A DNA stretch of 64,000 nucleotides. Origin: Treponema sp. Lineage in GTDB: Bacteria > Spirochaetota > Spirochaetia > Treponematales > Treponemataceae. Below are positions 1-7,448 of this stretch, piece by piece; positions within the stretch are counted from its first letter, which is position 1, and each line of letters opens with the position of its first letter. Made by a program: the position numbers and the translations under genes. The notes below the pieces were generated by a model. The model did no database searches and was not told the DNA's origin. It was given only the letters and a program-made list of their open reading frames with translations. Location: positions 1 to 64,000 of the forward strand of contig JAKSTN010000003.1 of assembly GCA_024402535.1 (NCBI GenBank), given 5' to 3'.

Positions 1-361
1 TCCAAACAGTTTCTGTCTGAGGCTGAACACCGTCAACTGCACAGATAACTGCAACGGCACCGTCCAGTACGCGAAGTGAACGTTCAACTTCGGCAGTAAA
101 GTCTACGTGGCCCGGTGTGTCGATAATATTAATCTGATGATTTTTCCAGTAAGTAGTTGTAGCGGCTGAACAGATTGTAATTCCACGTTCCTGTTCCTGA
201 GCCATCCAGTCCATTGTGGCCTGGCCGTCATCAATTTCACCAATCTTGTGGATTTTTCCTGTGTAATAAAGGATGCGTTCTGTAGTAGTTGTTTTTCCGG
301 CATCAATGTGAGCCATGATACCGATGTTTCTCATTTTCGATAAGTCTGTTGGATTTGCCAT
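1..361 (-). CDS. fusA: Elongation factor G, N-terminal part (runs off the window)
   Basis: Reading the minus strand from the ATG at 361 gives [20 protein letters not shown] and continues open to the window edge (120 codons). The GTPase G1 loop [12 protein letters not shown], the switch I segment [11 protein letters not shown] and the G3 motif DTPGHVDF are all visible, which is the classic translocase N-terminus. EF-G drives ribosomal translocation and, with RRF, ribosome recycling in the cytoplasm. It is transcribed away from the YunG-like gene at 410, so the roughly 50 bp between them must hold divergent promoters. No strong Shine-Dalgarno precedes the ATG. The paralogue type (housekeeping or EF-G2-like) cannot be decided from the fragment. 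Confidence 0.93.
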   Translation of the reverse strand, partial: MANPTDLSKMRNIGIMAHIDAGKTTTTERILYYTGKIHKIGEIDDGQATMDWMAQEQERGITICSAATTTYWKNHQINIIDTPGHVDFTAEVERSLRVLDGAVAVICAVDGVQPQTETVW

Positions 362-397
362 AATAGAAAGAGTTTATCAAAATTGTTGATTTTGTAC

Positions 398-403
398 TAT
401 AAT
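398..403 (+). promoter_or_regulatory. -10 hexamer 6 nt before the YunG-like ATG
   Basis: Perfect TATAAT at 398-403 with a weak TTATCA at 374-379 (18-nt spacer). The start codon at 410 sits at the expected transcription start, so the mRNA is predicted to be leaderless. Confidence 0.5.
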
Positions 404-409
404 ATTCCC

Positions 410-856
410 ATGTCATATTACAATCACGGCCACACAGAACTCAAAGCTGTCAATCAGCTTTATAAAGGAATTGAAACTCCAGACGATTTATACGAAGCTC
501 TTCTTCACTGCTGGACGCGGGAAACCTGTACAGCAAGACTTAGAAACAAATACAGTGAAACAAATAAGACCGCAGGGCAGTGCGCTATTACGGCGTTTTT
601 AGTTCAGGACATTTTTGGTGGCGAAATCCGTGAACTTGATACAGGACGCGGGCTTCACTGTTACAATGTTATTGGCGGTGTGGCAATTGATCTTACAAGT
701 GAACAGTTCGGAGAAGAGGCTTCAAATCTTTGCTACGAAAATAATCCTCTTCAGCCGGCTCGGGAAATCCGCATGGCAGAAACCCAGAAGGGTGAACGCT
801 ATGAGCTTTTGAAAAAGAATCTTCAATCTTATATACTAAAATCATGTCAGAATTAA
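410..856 (+). CDS. YunG-like small protein of unknown function
   Basis: A 148-residue soluble protein. The central block GQCAITAFLVQDIFGGEI, followed by a conserved His (LHCYN) and the segment IDLTSEQF, resembles the Bacillus YunG family, whose function is not established. I chose the ATG at 410 because TATAAT at 398-403 ends 6 nt upstream of it; an in-frame TTG at 383 would extend the protein by nine residues but would lie upstream of that -10 box. The stop overlaps the rsgA start by 13 nt, so the two genes are tightly packed. No signal peptide or membrane segment is seen. The Cys and His residues could suggest a cysteine-hydrolase-like fold, but that is a guess. Confidence 0.6.
   Translation: MSYYNHGHTELKAVNQLYKGIETPDDLYEALLHCWTRETCTARLRNKYSETNKTAGQCAITAFLVQDIFGGEIRELDTGRGLHCYNVIGGVAIDLTSEQFGEEASNLCYENNPLQPAREIRMAETQKGERYELLKKNLQSYILKSCQN
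809..837 (+). promoter_or_regulatory. Promoter of rsgA inside the upstream gene
   Basis: TTGAAA at 809-814, a 17-nt spacer and TATACT at 832-837, with the rsgA ATG at 844. The promoter lies within the last codons of the YunG-like gene and predicts a leaderless rsgA transcript. Confidence 0.5.
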
Positions 857-1824
857 CCGGAACAATAATTGCAGGTTCAAACAATATTTTCACTTTGGAA
901 TGCTCCGACGGACAGGTTCGTTCCTGTTCCATAAAGGGCAAAGTAATTAAATCAGACAAGAAGTTTTATAATCCTCTTGCCCCTGGTGACGTAGTTTCTG
1001 TTGAACCCGATGCCCTGGACCCTACAAAAGGTCAGATTCTGACATTGTCTGAAAGAAAAAATACTTTCTGCCGCTGGAATGTAAAAGGCCGCTGTCCTCA
1101 GCTTCTGGCATCAAACCTTGATTTTCTGGTTCTTGTAACCACTCCCGATAATCCTCCGTTCAGACCGCGTTTTATTGACCGTGCACTTGCTCAGGCAGAG
1201 CATCAGGAAATTGAGCCTGTTATTGTCTGCAATAAATGCGATTTAATAGAAGAAATGGAAGATGAAGACCTTGATAAAGTTGAAGCTACACTTCAAACCT
1301 GGCAGTCTCTTGGATACAAAGTTTTTGTGGTTTCGGCAGAAACCGGCGAAGGCATGGAAGAGTTTGCATCTTTCCTTGAAAATAAAAACACAGCTTTTGT
1401 AGGCCAGTCAGGAGTAGGGAAGTCCAGCCTGGTGAATGCTTTGGATCCTACTGCGGAACTTCGTACTGGGGAACTCTGCGAAAAGTACTGCCGCGGAAGT
1501 CATACCACAACAAAAGGAACTTTGCTCCGTTTGAATCTTAGTGAAGATGTGATTGGAAAAGCCGGTGCTAAGGCAAATGTTGTGGACACTCCGGGCATCC
1601 GCCGCTTTGTCCTGGACGACGTAGACGGAGATGATCTCCATCTTTATTTCAAGGAATTCCTTCCTTATGTTGGAAAATGTCAGTTCGGTATGAGCTGCAA
1701 TCACATTGCAGAAAAAGGCTGTGCCATTAAGGCTGCCGTAGAAAACGGTGAAATCAGCTTTGAACGTTATGACAGCTGGACAAGAATCCGGGAAGAGCTG
1801 AAAACCGGCCGCTGGGACGACTGA
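844..1824 (+). CDS. rsgA: Ribosome small-subunit-dependent GTPase RsgA (YjeQ)
   Basis: RsgA is a late 30S assembly GTPase that checks the decoding centre and releases RbfA. The 326-residue protein has the family's circularly permuted GTPase order: an N-terminal OB-like region (about residues 1-75), G4 NKCD at 130-133, the P-loop GQSGVGKSS at 187-195, G2-like TTKGTLL near 222, then G3 DTPG at 248-251. A C-terminal zinc site of the form C-x5-C-x-H-x5-C begins at Cys279. Length is normal for the family. It overlaps the upstream gene by 13 nt but has its own promoter and no Shine-Dalgarno. A short non-coding gap of about 100 nt separates it from mnmG. Confidence 0.95.
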   Translation: MSELTGTIIAGSNNIFTLECSDGQVRSCSIKGKVIKSDKKFYNPLAPGDVVSVEPDALDPTKGQILTLSERKNTFCRWNVKGRCPQLLASNLDFLVLVTTPDNPPFRPRFIDRALAQAEHQEIEPVIVCNKCDLIEEMEDEDLDKVEATLQTWQSLGYKVFVVSAETGEGMEEFASFLENKNTAFVGQSGVGKSSLVNALDPTAELRTGELCEKYCRGSHTTTKGTLLRLNLSEDVIGKAGAKANVVDTPGIRRFVLDDVDGDDLHLYFKEFLPYVGKCQFGMSCNHIAEKGCAIKAAVENGEISFERYDSWTRIREELKTGRWDD

Positions 1825-1917
1825 GTTTTTTCCGGGCGCTCCATGACGCCGTTGAGAGTCCATGTCGCCTTTTAAAATCTCCAGAATTCAATAATTCCAC
1901 AACCCACAGTTTTTCAA

Positions 1918-1923
1918 TATAAT
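1918..1923 (+). promoter_or_regulatory. -10 hexamer 8 nt before the mnmG ATG
   Basis: Perfect TATAAT; the ATG at 1932 begins 8 nt after it and no Shine-Dalgarno is present. The -35 region is poor (TTCCAC at 1895-1900). Confidence 0.5.
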
Positions 1924-1931
1924 CTTCTATT

Positions 1932-3983
1932 ATGTCTGGCTTTTATGATTTTTATGATGTAGCCGTTGTTGGCGGCGGACACGCTGGTGTTGAAGCAGCT
2001 CTTGCTTCTGCACGTATGGGACTTAAAACAGTTCTTATCACTCAGACTCCTGATGCCATTGGCCGAATGAGCTGTAACCCTTCTATTGGTGGTATTGCTA
2101 AGGGAAATATTGTCCGGGAAATTGATGCCCTGGGCGGTGAAATGGCAAAGATTATTGACCGTTCCATGATACAGTTCCGCCTCTTGAATAAAAGCCGCGG
2201 ACCTGCAGTTCAGGCTCCCCGCAGTCAGGCAGACAAAATCACTTATTCCATGATTGCTCGCAAAACCTGCGAAACAACAGAAAATCTGTTTACCCTCATG
2301 GATACAGTTATTGATATCCTTACCACAGAAAGTGAAACTCCGCTTCCACCTCAGTCAGACAGTGCCGCAGAAAAAGGTACCATTCCAGGCGAAAGCCGCA
2401 ACGAAGGGGTAACCCGCGCCGCAAAAAGCGGAATGCGCCAGAAAGTTATCGGTATTGTAACAGAAAGAGGCCGCGTAATTCCTGTCCGCTCAATCGTTCT
2501 TACAACAGGAACCTTCCTTGGGGGACGTATTTTTATTGGTGAATATGATGCTCCATGCGGACGCGTAGGCGAAGCCGCTGCTTTCGGACTTACAGAAAGC
2601 CTGCACCGTTTGGGCTTTACAACCGGACGCCTTAAGACAGGAACTCCACCACGCATTCTGAAGCGTACAATTGATTTTTCAAAGATTGAAGAAAATAACG
2701 GAGATGATGAAGTAATTCCATTCAGCTTCAGCACAGAAAAAGTTGAACGTCCTATGGTTCCGTGCCACGTTGTTTATACAAACGAAAAAACGCACGAAAT
2801 AATCCGTGCAAATATCGGCCGTTCTCCACTTTATTCAGGAAAAATCAGCGGAATCGGACCTCGCTACTGTCCTTCTATTGAAGACAAAGTTATGCGCTTT
2901 ACAGAACGGGACCGCCATCAGATTTTCGTAGAACCTGAAGGACTGGAAACTGATGAAATGTACCTGAACGGACTTTCTTCAAGTCTCCCTGAATGTGTCC
3001 AGGACGCTTTCCTTCATACAATGGTTGGTTTTGAGCATGCAGTTCAGAGCCGTCCAGGTTACGCCGTTGAATATGACTATGTTGAACCAACCCAGCTTTT
3101 TGCAAGCCTTGAAACAAAGCGTGTAGCAGGACTTTTTAATGCCGGTCAGATTAACGGTACTTCCGGCTATGAGGAAGCTGCAGGGCAGGGACTTATTGCC
3201 GGAATCAACGCAGGCCTTTATGCAAGAAGCCACAAAGATCTTTGCGGCGCCCTGGCAAAAATCCCGGATACAATGAACGGTGTTCCAGTTTCTATGGAGC
3301 CTGGTGCTTTCATGCCAAAAGCCCGTATGACACTGGAAGAACTTAATCAGTTTACAGAAATCAGCCAGCGTTTGACTGATGGACTTTGCGAATATCTGGA
3401 GAAAGATGTTTTCAAGGAATATACACACAAAATCCCTGAATTCAAGCCTCTTATTCTGGGCCGCGATGAAGCTTACATTGGTGTTCTGATTGATGATCTG
3501 GTAACACTTGGAACAAAAGAACCTTACCGCATGTTTACAGCCCGTGCTGAATACCGTTTAAAACTGCGTCACGATACCTGTGACAAACGTCTTACAAAAT
3601 ACGGTAATGAAGTTGGACTTAAATCTGACGCAGAACTTTCTGCCGTAGAAGAAAAATACGCCCGTCTTTCAGAACTTGAAGCCATGATTCTTAAAAAGCC
3701 TGATATGGAAAACCCGGGCTATCCGGAAAAAGAATGGGAAGCTGCAAAAATCGAAGCAAAATATAAGTATTATATAGAAAAGCAGGATAAGCGCGTAGAA
3801 AAAATGCATAAAATGGAAAATACACGCATTCCGCTGGACTTCGACTATGGTGCAATTCCTTCTTTAAGTGCTGAAAGCCGCCTGAAGCTTGAAACTGTCC
3901 GCCCTCTGACCCTTGGTCAGGCAAACCGCATTTCCGGCATCCGCAACAGCGACATTATGCTGCTTATGGTTTATCTGAAATAA
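1932..3983 (+). CDS. mnmG: tRNA uridine-5-carboxymethylaminomethyl modification enzyme MnmG (GidA)
   Basis: MnmG is the FAD-dependent partner of MnmE and installs the cmnm5 group on U34 of several tRNAs. The N-terminal Rossmann motif GGGHAG is at residues 14-19. Family blocks such as MSCNPSIGGIAKGNIVREIDA, GTPPRI and GYEEAAGQGLIAGINA follow, and the helical C-terminal tRNA/MnmE-binding region ends in ISGIRNSDIMLLMVYL. At 683 residues it is about 50 longer than usual. Much of the excess is a polar, low-complexity insert around residues 132-168, between a conserved LTTES region and the KVIGIVTERG strand. mnmE and rsmG, frequent neighbours in other genomes, are not in this window. An AT-rich hairpin lies 11 nt past the stop. 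Confidence 0.96.
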   Translation: MSGFYDFYDVAVVGGGHAGVEAALASARMGLKTVLITQTPDAIGRMSCNPSIGGIAKGNIVREIDALGGEMAKIIDRSMIQFRLLNKSRGPAVQAPRSQADKITYSMIARKTCETTENLFTLMDTVIDILTTESETPLPPQSDSAAEKGTIPGESRNEGVTRAAKSGMRQKVIGIVTERGRVIPVRSIVLTTGTFLGGRIFIGEYDAPCGRVGEAAAFGLTESLHRLGFTTGRLKTGTPPRILKRTIDFSKIEENNGDDEVIPFSFSTEKVERPMVPCHVVYTNEKTHEIIRANIGRSPLYSGKISGIGPRYCPSIEDKVMRFTERDRHQIFVEPEGLETDEMYLNGLSSSLPECVQDAFLHTMVGFEHAVQSRPGYAVEYDYVEPTQLFASLETKRVAGLFNAGQINGTSGYEEAAGQGLIAGINAGLYARSHKDLCGALAKIPDTMNGVPVSMEPGAFMPKARMTLEELNQFTEISQRLTDGLCEYLEKDVFKEYTHKIPEFKPLILGRDEAYIGVLIDDLVTLGTKEPYRMFTARAEYRLKLRHDTCDKRLTKYGNEVGLKSDAELSAVEEKYARLSELEAMILKKPDMENPGYPEKEWEAAKIEAKYKYYIEKQDKRVEKMHKMENTRIPLDFDYGAIPSLSAESRLKLETVRPLTLGQANRISGIRNSDIMLLMVYLK

Positions 3984-3993
3984 AGGTACATAT

Positions 3994-4018
3994 AAATCAA
4001 ATATATTTTATTTGATTT
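3994..4018 (+). terminator. AT-rich hairpin after mnmG
   Basis: AAATCAAATA at 3994-4003 pairs with TATTTGATTT at 4009-4018 around a 5-nt loop. The stem is AT-only in nature, so termination strength is doubtful. Confidence 0.35.
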
Positions 4019-4030
4019 TATATAGTCTCT

Positions 4031-4168
4031 AAAAAACTTACTCCCGGTCACAATAACGACCGTCTGGAACGCTAGGTACCGTCGCTAAGTTGCAGCCCGG
4101 CAAGGAAACTATCAAGCCGGTCTGCAGACTTTCCTGACGGCCGTTTTGTTCCCTTGCGTAAGTTTTTT
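4031..4168. ncRNA. Candidate structured RNA with nested helices and a pseudoknot
   Basis: Complementary blocks nest correctly across 138 nt. P1: AAAAAACTTAC 4031-4041 with GTAAGTTTTTT 4158-4168 (11 bp). P2 hairpin: CGGTC 4045-4049 with GACCG 4058-4062. P3: GGAAC 4066-4070 with GTTCC 4148-4152. P4: CCGTC 4079-4083 with GACGG 4136-4140. P5: GCAGCCCGGC 4092-4101 with GCCGGTCTGC 4116-4125, one mismatch. The P5 loop AGGAAA 4103-4108 is complementary to TTTCCT 4130-4135, a possible pseudoknot. I do not recognise the class, and I found no reverse transcriptase or transposase beside it. Strand is undetermined because the pairs are all Watson-Crick. A long palindromic DNA element is the main alternative. 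Confidence 0.45.
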
Positions 4169-4263
4169 AAAAGCAGGATTAAATCAAATAAATATCTTTG
4201 CTTTAATGAATTACGCGAAGGACTAATAAAGACTAAAAACTTAGACAACACGATATCACATAC

Positions 4264-4368
4264 AATACGCCATTCTAAACAATCTTTACCCATACAAACA
4301 GATTTCCCCACAGCTCGTTAGAGCGTTGCGTTAGCTGCCATTACCCCCTCATTTCAATCGGTGTGACA
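4264..4368. repeat. 105-bp dispersed repeat, copy 1
   Basis: This segment, from AATACGCCATTCTA to AATCGGTGTGACA, recurs at 49139-49243 with the same length and orientation and only about a dozen differences. The core CTCGTTAGAGCGTTGCGTTA is identical in both. The right end carries the 13-bp terminal motif AATCGGTGTGACA, but no matching left end TGTCACACCGATT is visible here, so this copy looks truncated or fused to the neighbouring structured segment. The rest of the 3984-4519 gap (about 4169-4263 and 4369-4440) holds no gene that I can support. Confidence 0.75.
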
Positions 4369-4445
4369 CCCAGCCTCCGCGGCGCAGCAGGGAACATTTG
4401 ATTTATATGTCCCTTTCTTTGTGTTAGAGATTTTGGAATTAATTA

Positions 4446-4475
4446 TTGTTCTAAATGCTTATACAGTGATATAAT
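4446..4475 (+). promoter_or_regulatory. Promoter of the outer-membrane protein gene
   Basis: TTGTTC at 4446-4451, an 18-nt spacer and TATAAT at 4470-4475, preceded by TG one base upstream (extended -10). A second TATAAT at 4486-4491 could give a shorter leader. The perfect Shine-Dalgarno AGGAGG lies just before the ATG at 4520. Confidence 0.6.
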
Positions 4476-4519
4476 GCGAAGCAGGTATAATACTATACAA
4501 TTTCAGGAGGCTTAAAAGA

Positions 4520-5185
4520 ATGAAAAAACTTATAGCTTTGGCTGTTATGGCCGTAACAATGGTAAGTGCCGCTTCTGCACTGGATTTTGAACTTGGTGGA
4601 AGATTTTTCCTTGGTAAAGATATTGCTAATGATGCTTCATTCCAGAATATGGGAACTCAGACTGCAGATTTAAATCTGACTTCAGATCTTAGTTATGGAT
4701 TTGGTGCTTATGCAAACTTTGCTCTTTTGGCAGGTATGGGAGTTCAGGCAGAAGCTAATCTTGTAAAAGGTTCATATGCAGTAAGTGATGCAGCTGAATC
4801 AGAAACTCAGTCAACCTTGATTTTAGATGTTCCAGCTATGCTCTGGTGGAATATTAAAATCTGGCGTTTGGGAGTAGGGGCTGGTGTAGGACCAAACTTT
4901 AGTTTTGATTTGTCATCTGGTGATACTAAAGGTATGTCTAATCAGGCTGCTGAACTGGCAAAAAACAACGCTTTCAAAATTGGTCTTTCAGCAGGGGCAG
5001 ATGCAAAAGTTTATGTTACAAAACATGTAGGAATTGTTGGTTCTGGACGTTTTGTTATGGATTTAAGCAAGAAAGAAGTTCCTGTTGTAGTATCTGGTTA
5101 TGATACAGGAGTAACTTATCCTACAGTTCAGATTGCACGTCGCTCACTTTACGGTGGACTTGGTGTAGAATGGAAGCTTTTCTAA
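4520..5185 (+). CDS. Outer-membrane beta-barrel-like protein
   Basis: A 221-residue exported protein. A signal peptide (MKKLIALAVMAVTMVSAASA, cut before LDFELG) is followed by alternating hydrophobic and polar strands rich in Gly and aromatic residues: LGGRFFLG, YGFGAYANFALLAGMGVQAEA, LGVGAGVGPNFSF, KIGLSAGADAKVYV. The C-terminus is strand-like, ending GGLGVEWKLF, with the terminal Phe typical of barrel proteins. This fits a small eight-strand OmpA/OmpW-type barrel, common as lineage-specific proteins in Treponema. No enzyme motif is present. A strong promoter, a perfect AGGAGG and a strong terminator flank the gene, so it is probably an abundant monocistronic product. The substrate or role is unknown. 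Confidence 0.75.
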   Translation: MKKLIALAVMAVTMVSAASALDFELGGRFFLGKDIANDASFQNMGTQTADLNLTSDLSYGFGAYANFALLAGMGVQAEANLVKGSYAVSDAAESETQSTLILDVPAMLWWNIKIWRLGVGAGVGPNFSFDLSSGDTKGMSNQAAELAKNNAFKIGLSAGADAKVYVTKHVGIVGSGRFVMDLSKKEVPVVVSGYDTGVTYPTVQIARRSLYGGLGVEWKLF

Positions 5186-5215
5186 TCAGAAATCATTTAC
5201 GAATATGAATATGCA

Positions 5216-5248
5216 GGCCGGTAGTTTCAGACTATCGGCCTTTTTTTT
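5216..5248 (+). terminator. Rho-independent terminator of the barrel protein gene
   Basis: GGCCGGTAGT and ACTATCGGCC form a 10-bp stem with one G-T pair around a short loop, followed by eight T residues. Confidence 0.85.
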
Positions 5249-5288
5249 CTCCAATTTTAAGAAAAACTCTATTTTCTCTAAAAATTTA

Positions 5289-5317
5289 TTGTTAAATCCT
5301 ATTTAGTGATATATAAT
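5289..5317 (+). promoter_or_regulatory. Promoter of cheR, 7 nt before the ATG
   Basis: TTGTTA at 5289-5294, a 17-nt spacer and TATAAT at 5312-5317. The ATG at 5325 begins 7 nt later with no Shine-Dalgarno, so the message is predicted to be leaderless. Confidence 0.6.
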
Positions 5318-5324
5318 AATCTTT

Positions 5325-6143
5325 ATGATTGACGTTTTATCTGATTCGGATTTTGAAACATTCCGCAAACTTATTTATGATGAAAGTGGAATTACATTTT
5401 CCGCAACAAACAGATCGATTCTGGATAGCCGCATTAAGGAGCTTCTTCATAGAAAGAATCTGGCTGCTCCGATGGATTATTATAAAATAATCACTTCGGA
5501 TAAAGAAGAAATGAAAATCATGCTGGACTCGGTAACAACCAATCTGACACGATTCTTCAGAAACCAGCCTCACTTTGATGCTTTTGTAAATTATGTAATT
5601 CCTCATGTAATGGAACTGAAAAAGAACAGTGCCGATAAAACTATCCGCATTTGGAGTGCGGGTTGTTCTACAGGTGAAGAACCTTTCACAATTGCTATGA
5701 TTATGAAAGAAATCTGTAAGCCACCGTTCGATTTTAAGGTTACTGCCAGTGATATTTCCCTTAAATCTCTTATGGTTGGACAGCAGGGCTTCTATGGCAA
5801 CAATAAAGTTGACGGAATTCCGGCAAACTATCTGGCCAAGTATTTTACACAGGTTGAAGGTGGATATCAGATTAAAAAAGAAGTTATGGATACAGTTCAT
5901 TTCGACTACCATAACCTGAAGAACGATTCCGGTGCTAGAAACCTGGATGTAATTTTCTGTCGTAACGTTCTTATTTATTTTGATGAACCTGCACAGAAAG
6001 CTGTAATTGACAGATTCTGGAATTCAATGGCTCCACAGTCATATCTGTTTATCGGACATTCAGAGTCGCTTTTCGGAATGAACACAAAATTTGAGTTTCT
6101 TAAGACAGACTGGGCATGTTTGTATCAGAAAACTCAGAAATAA
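5325..6143 (+). CDS. cheR: Chemotaxis methyltransferase CheR
   Basis: CheR methylates glutamates on chemoreceptors using S-adenosylmethionine, setting adaptation together with CheB. The 272 residues show the all-helical N-terminal CheR domain (about 1-75, with TTNLTRFFRNQPHFD) and the SAM-binding Rossmann domain beginning with RIWSAGCSTGEE near residue 108. The family motif IFCRNVLIYFD and the closing block YLFIGHSESL are also present. The protein lacks the C-terminal pentapeptide-binding or TPR extensions of some relatives. cheB follows after 42 nt and has its own ribosome-binding site, so the two are probably one transcript. Confidence 0.95.
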   Translation: MIDVLSDSDFETFRKLIYDESGITFSATNRSILDSRIKELLHRKNLAAPMDYYKIITSDKEEMKIMLDSVTTNLTRFFRNQPHFDAFVNYVIPHVMELKKNSADKTIRIWSAGCSTGEEPFTIAMIMKEICKPPFDFKVTASDISLKSLMVGQQGFYGNNKVDGIPANYLAKYFTQVEGGYQIKKEVMDTVHFDYHNLKNDSGARNLDVIFCRNVLIYFDEPAQKAVIDRFWNSMAPQSYLFIGHSESLFGMNTKFEFLKTDWACLYQKTQK

Positions 6144-6185
6144 TTGTAATTTATTTTAACTCAACAACGAAAACGAAGGAAGAAC

Positions 6186-7409
6186 ATGGAAAATATTTCT
6201 GTTGCCATTTGTGATGACTCGGCTTTGATGCGAAACCTTATCGGCAGAATTATTGAAGAGACCGAAGGTCTTTCTATATGTTTCAAAGCTCAGAATGGTC
6301 AGGACCTTTTAGATAAACTTGCATCTGAAAAAGATAAGCCTGATGTTATTTTGCTGGATATTGAAATGCCTGTTATGACAGGTGTTCAGTTCCTTCAGGA
6401 AAGAAGAAGTCGTGGAATTAATGTTCCTGTTATTGTAATTTCAAGTATTGCTACAGAAGGAGCTGCAGTAACAATGCAGTGTCTTTCTCTTGGGGCAAGC
6501 GATTTTGTTACAAAACCGGGTGGAACTTCCGTATCACTTAAAATCGGGGATGTTTCCCGTGATATTGTAGAAAATATTGCTTCTTATGGTGGACGTTATG
6601 CACGTCGCCATGGAAAAGATGTTTATGATCCTGAATTCTTTGACCATCAGCTTAAGCTGAAGGAAGCTGAAAAATTCGTTCAGGAAAAGAAGGGCAGTGA
6701 TTCTTCGAAGTCAGCTTCATCAGCTGCCTCTGAAAAACAGGAAAATAAATTGCCACCTTCAGCTTTGTGGCGTCCTTCAAAACCAAAGGAAAAGGTTGAT
6801 ATCAAACCTCTTCGTGAAGGTGGAAAAATTGAAGTTATTGCCATCGGTATTTCAACTGGTGGACCAAATGCACTTCGTGATGTATTCAAAGGTATTGATG
6901 CAGATCTGAAACAGCCGGTTCTGGTTGTTCAGCATATGCCTGCAGGGTTCACAAAAGAATTTGCTGCAAGCCTTCATGCAATCTGTCCTTTGACAGTAAC
7001 AGAAGCAGTAGACGGAGAACCAATTGTTAACGGTCACGTTTATATTGCTCCTGGAAATAAACATATTGTGGTAGAACACCGTGCTACGGGAAATATAATC
7101 AAGCTTTCAGATGCAGAACAGAGAAATGGTCACAGACCTTCAGCTGATGTTCTTTTTGAAAGTGTTGCAAAGGTTTATCAGAACAGAGCACTTGGTGTAA
7201 TTATGACAGGCATGGGCCGTGACGGTGCTGTGGAACTTGCAGAAATGCGTAAGCAGGGGGCCTGGACTTTGGGACAGGATCAGGACTCATCAATCGTATA
7301 CGGAATGCCTCGTGTTGCTTGGGAACTGGGTGGAGTTCAGAAACAGGTACCTCTTCAGAAAATGGCTGCTGAAATAAGTGCCATTGCTAAAGAGCATTTA
7401 TATAACTAA
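6186..7409 (+). CDS. cheB: Protein-glutamate methylesterase/deamidase CheB
   Basis: CheB removes methyl groups from chemoreceptors when phosphorylated by CheA. An N-terminal receiver (about 1-125) has the acidic pair D10-D11 and the phospho-acceptor Asp58 (LLDIEMPVM). A charged linker (about 155-210) follows. The C-terminal esterase domain shows the catalytic triad: Ser223 in GISTGGPNAL, His250 in VQHMPAGFT and Asp346 in GMGRDGA. Length (407) is slightly above average because of the linker. An AAGGA site precedes the ATG. It sits between cheR and an EAL protein, in a block with two chemoreceptors a few kilobases on. No cheA, cheW or cheY is seen here. Confidence 0.96.
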   Translation: MENISVAICDDSALMRNLIGRIIEETEGLSICFKAQNGQDLLDKLASEKDKPDVILLDIEMPVMTGVQFLQERRSRGINVPVIVISSIATEGAAVTMQCLSLGASDFVTKPGGTSVSLKIGDVSRDIVENIASYGGRYARRHGKDVYDPEFFDHQLKLKEAEKFVQEKKGSDSSKSASSAASEKQENKLPPSALWRPSKPKEKVDIKPLREGGKIEVIAIGISTGGPNALRDVFKGIDADLKQPVLVVQHMPAGFTKEFAASLHAICPLTVTEAVDGEPIVNGHVYIAPGNKHIVVEHRATGNIIKLSDAEQRNGHRPSADVLFESVAKVYQNRALGVIMTGMGRDGAVELAEMRKQGAWTLGQDQDSSIVYGMPRVAWELGGVQKQVPLQKMAAEISAIAKEHLYN

Positions 7410-7448
7410 GAGAAAATAGTTATATTAAAAAAGTTTTTGGAGATACAT

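Noticed and set aside
4031..4168. Retron ncRNA, suggested by the complementary ends
   Set aside because: No reverse transcriptase gene lies in or near the region, and the inner structure lacks the long msd hairpin.
4072..4311. Minus-strand reading frame of 79 codons
   Set aside because: It runs through the structured segment and the dispersed repeat, has no ribosome-binding site, and shows no recognisable protein pattern.
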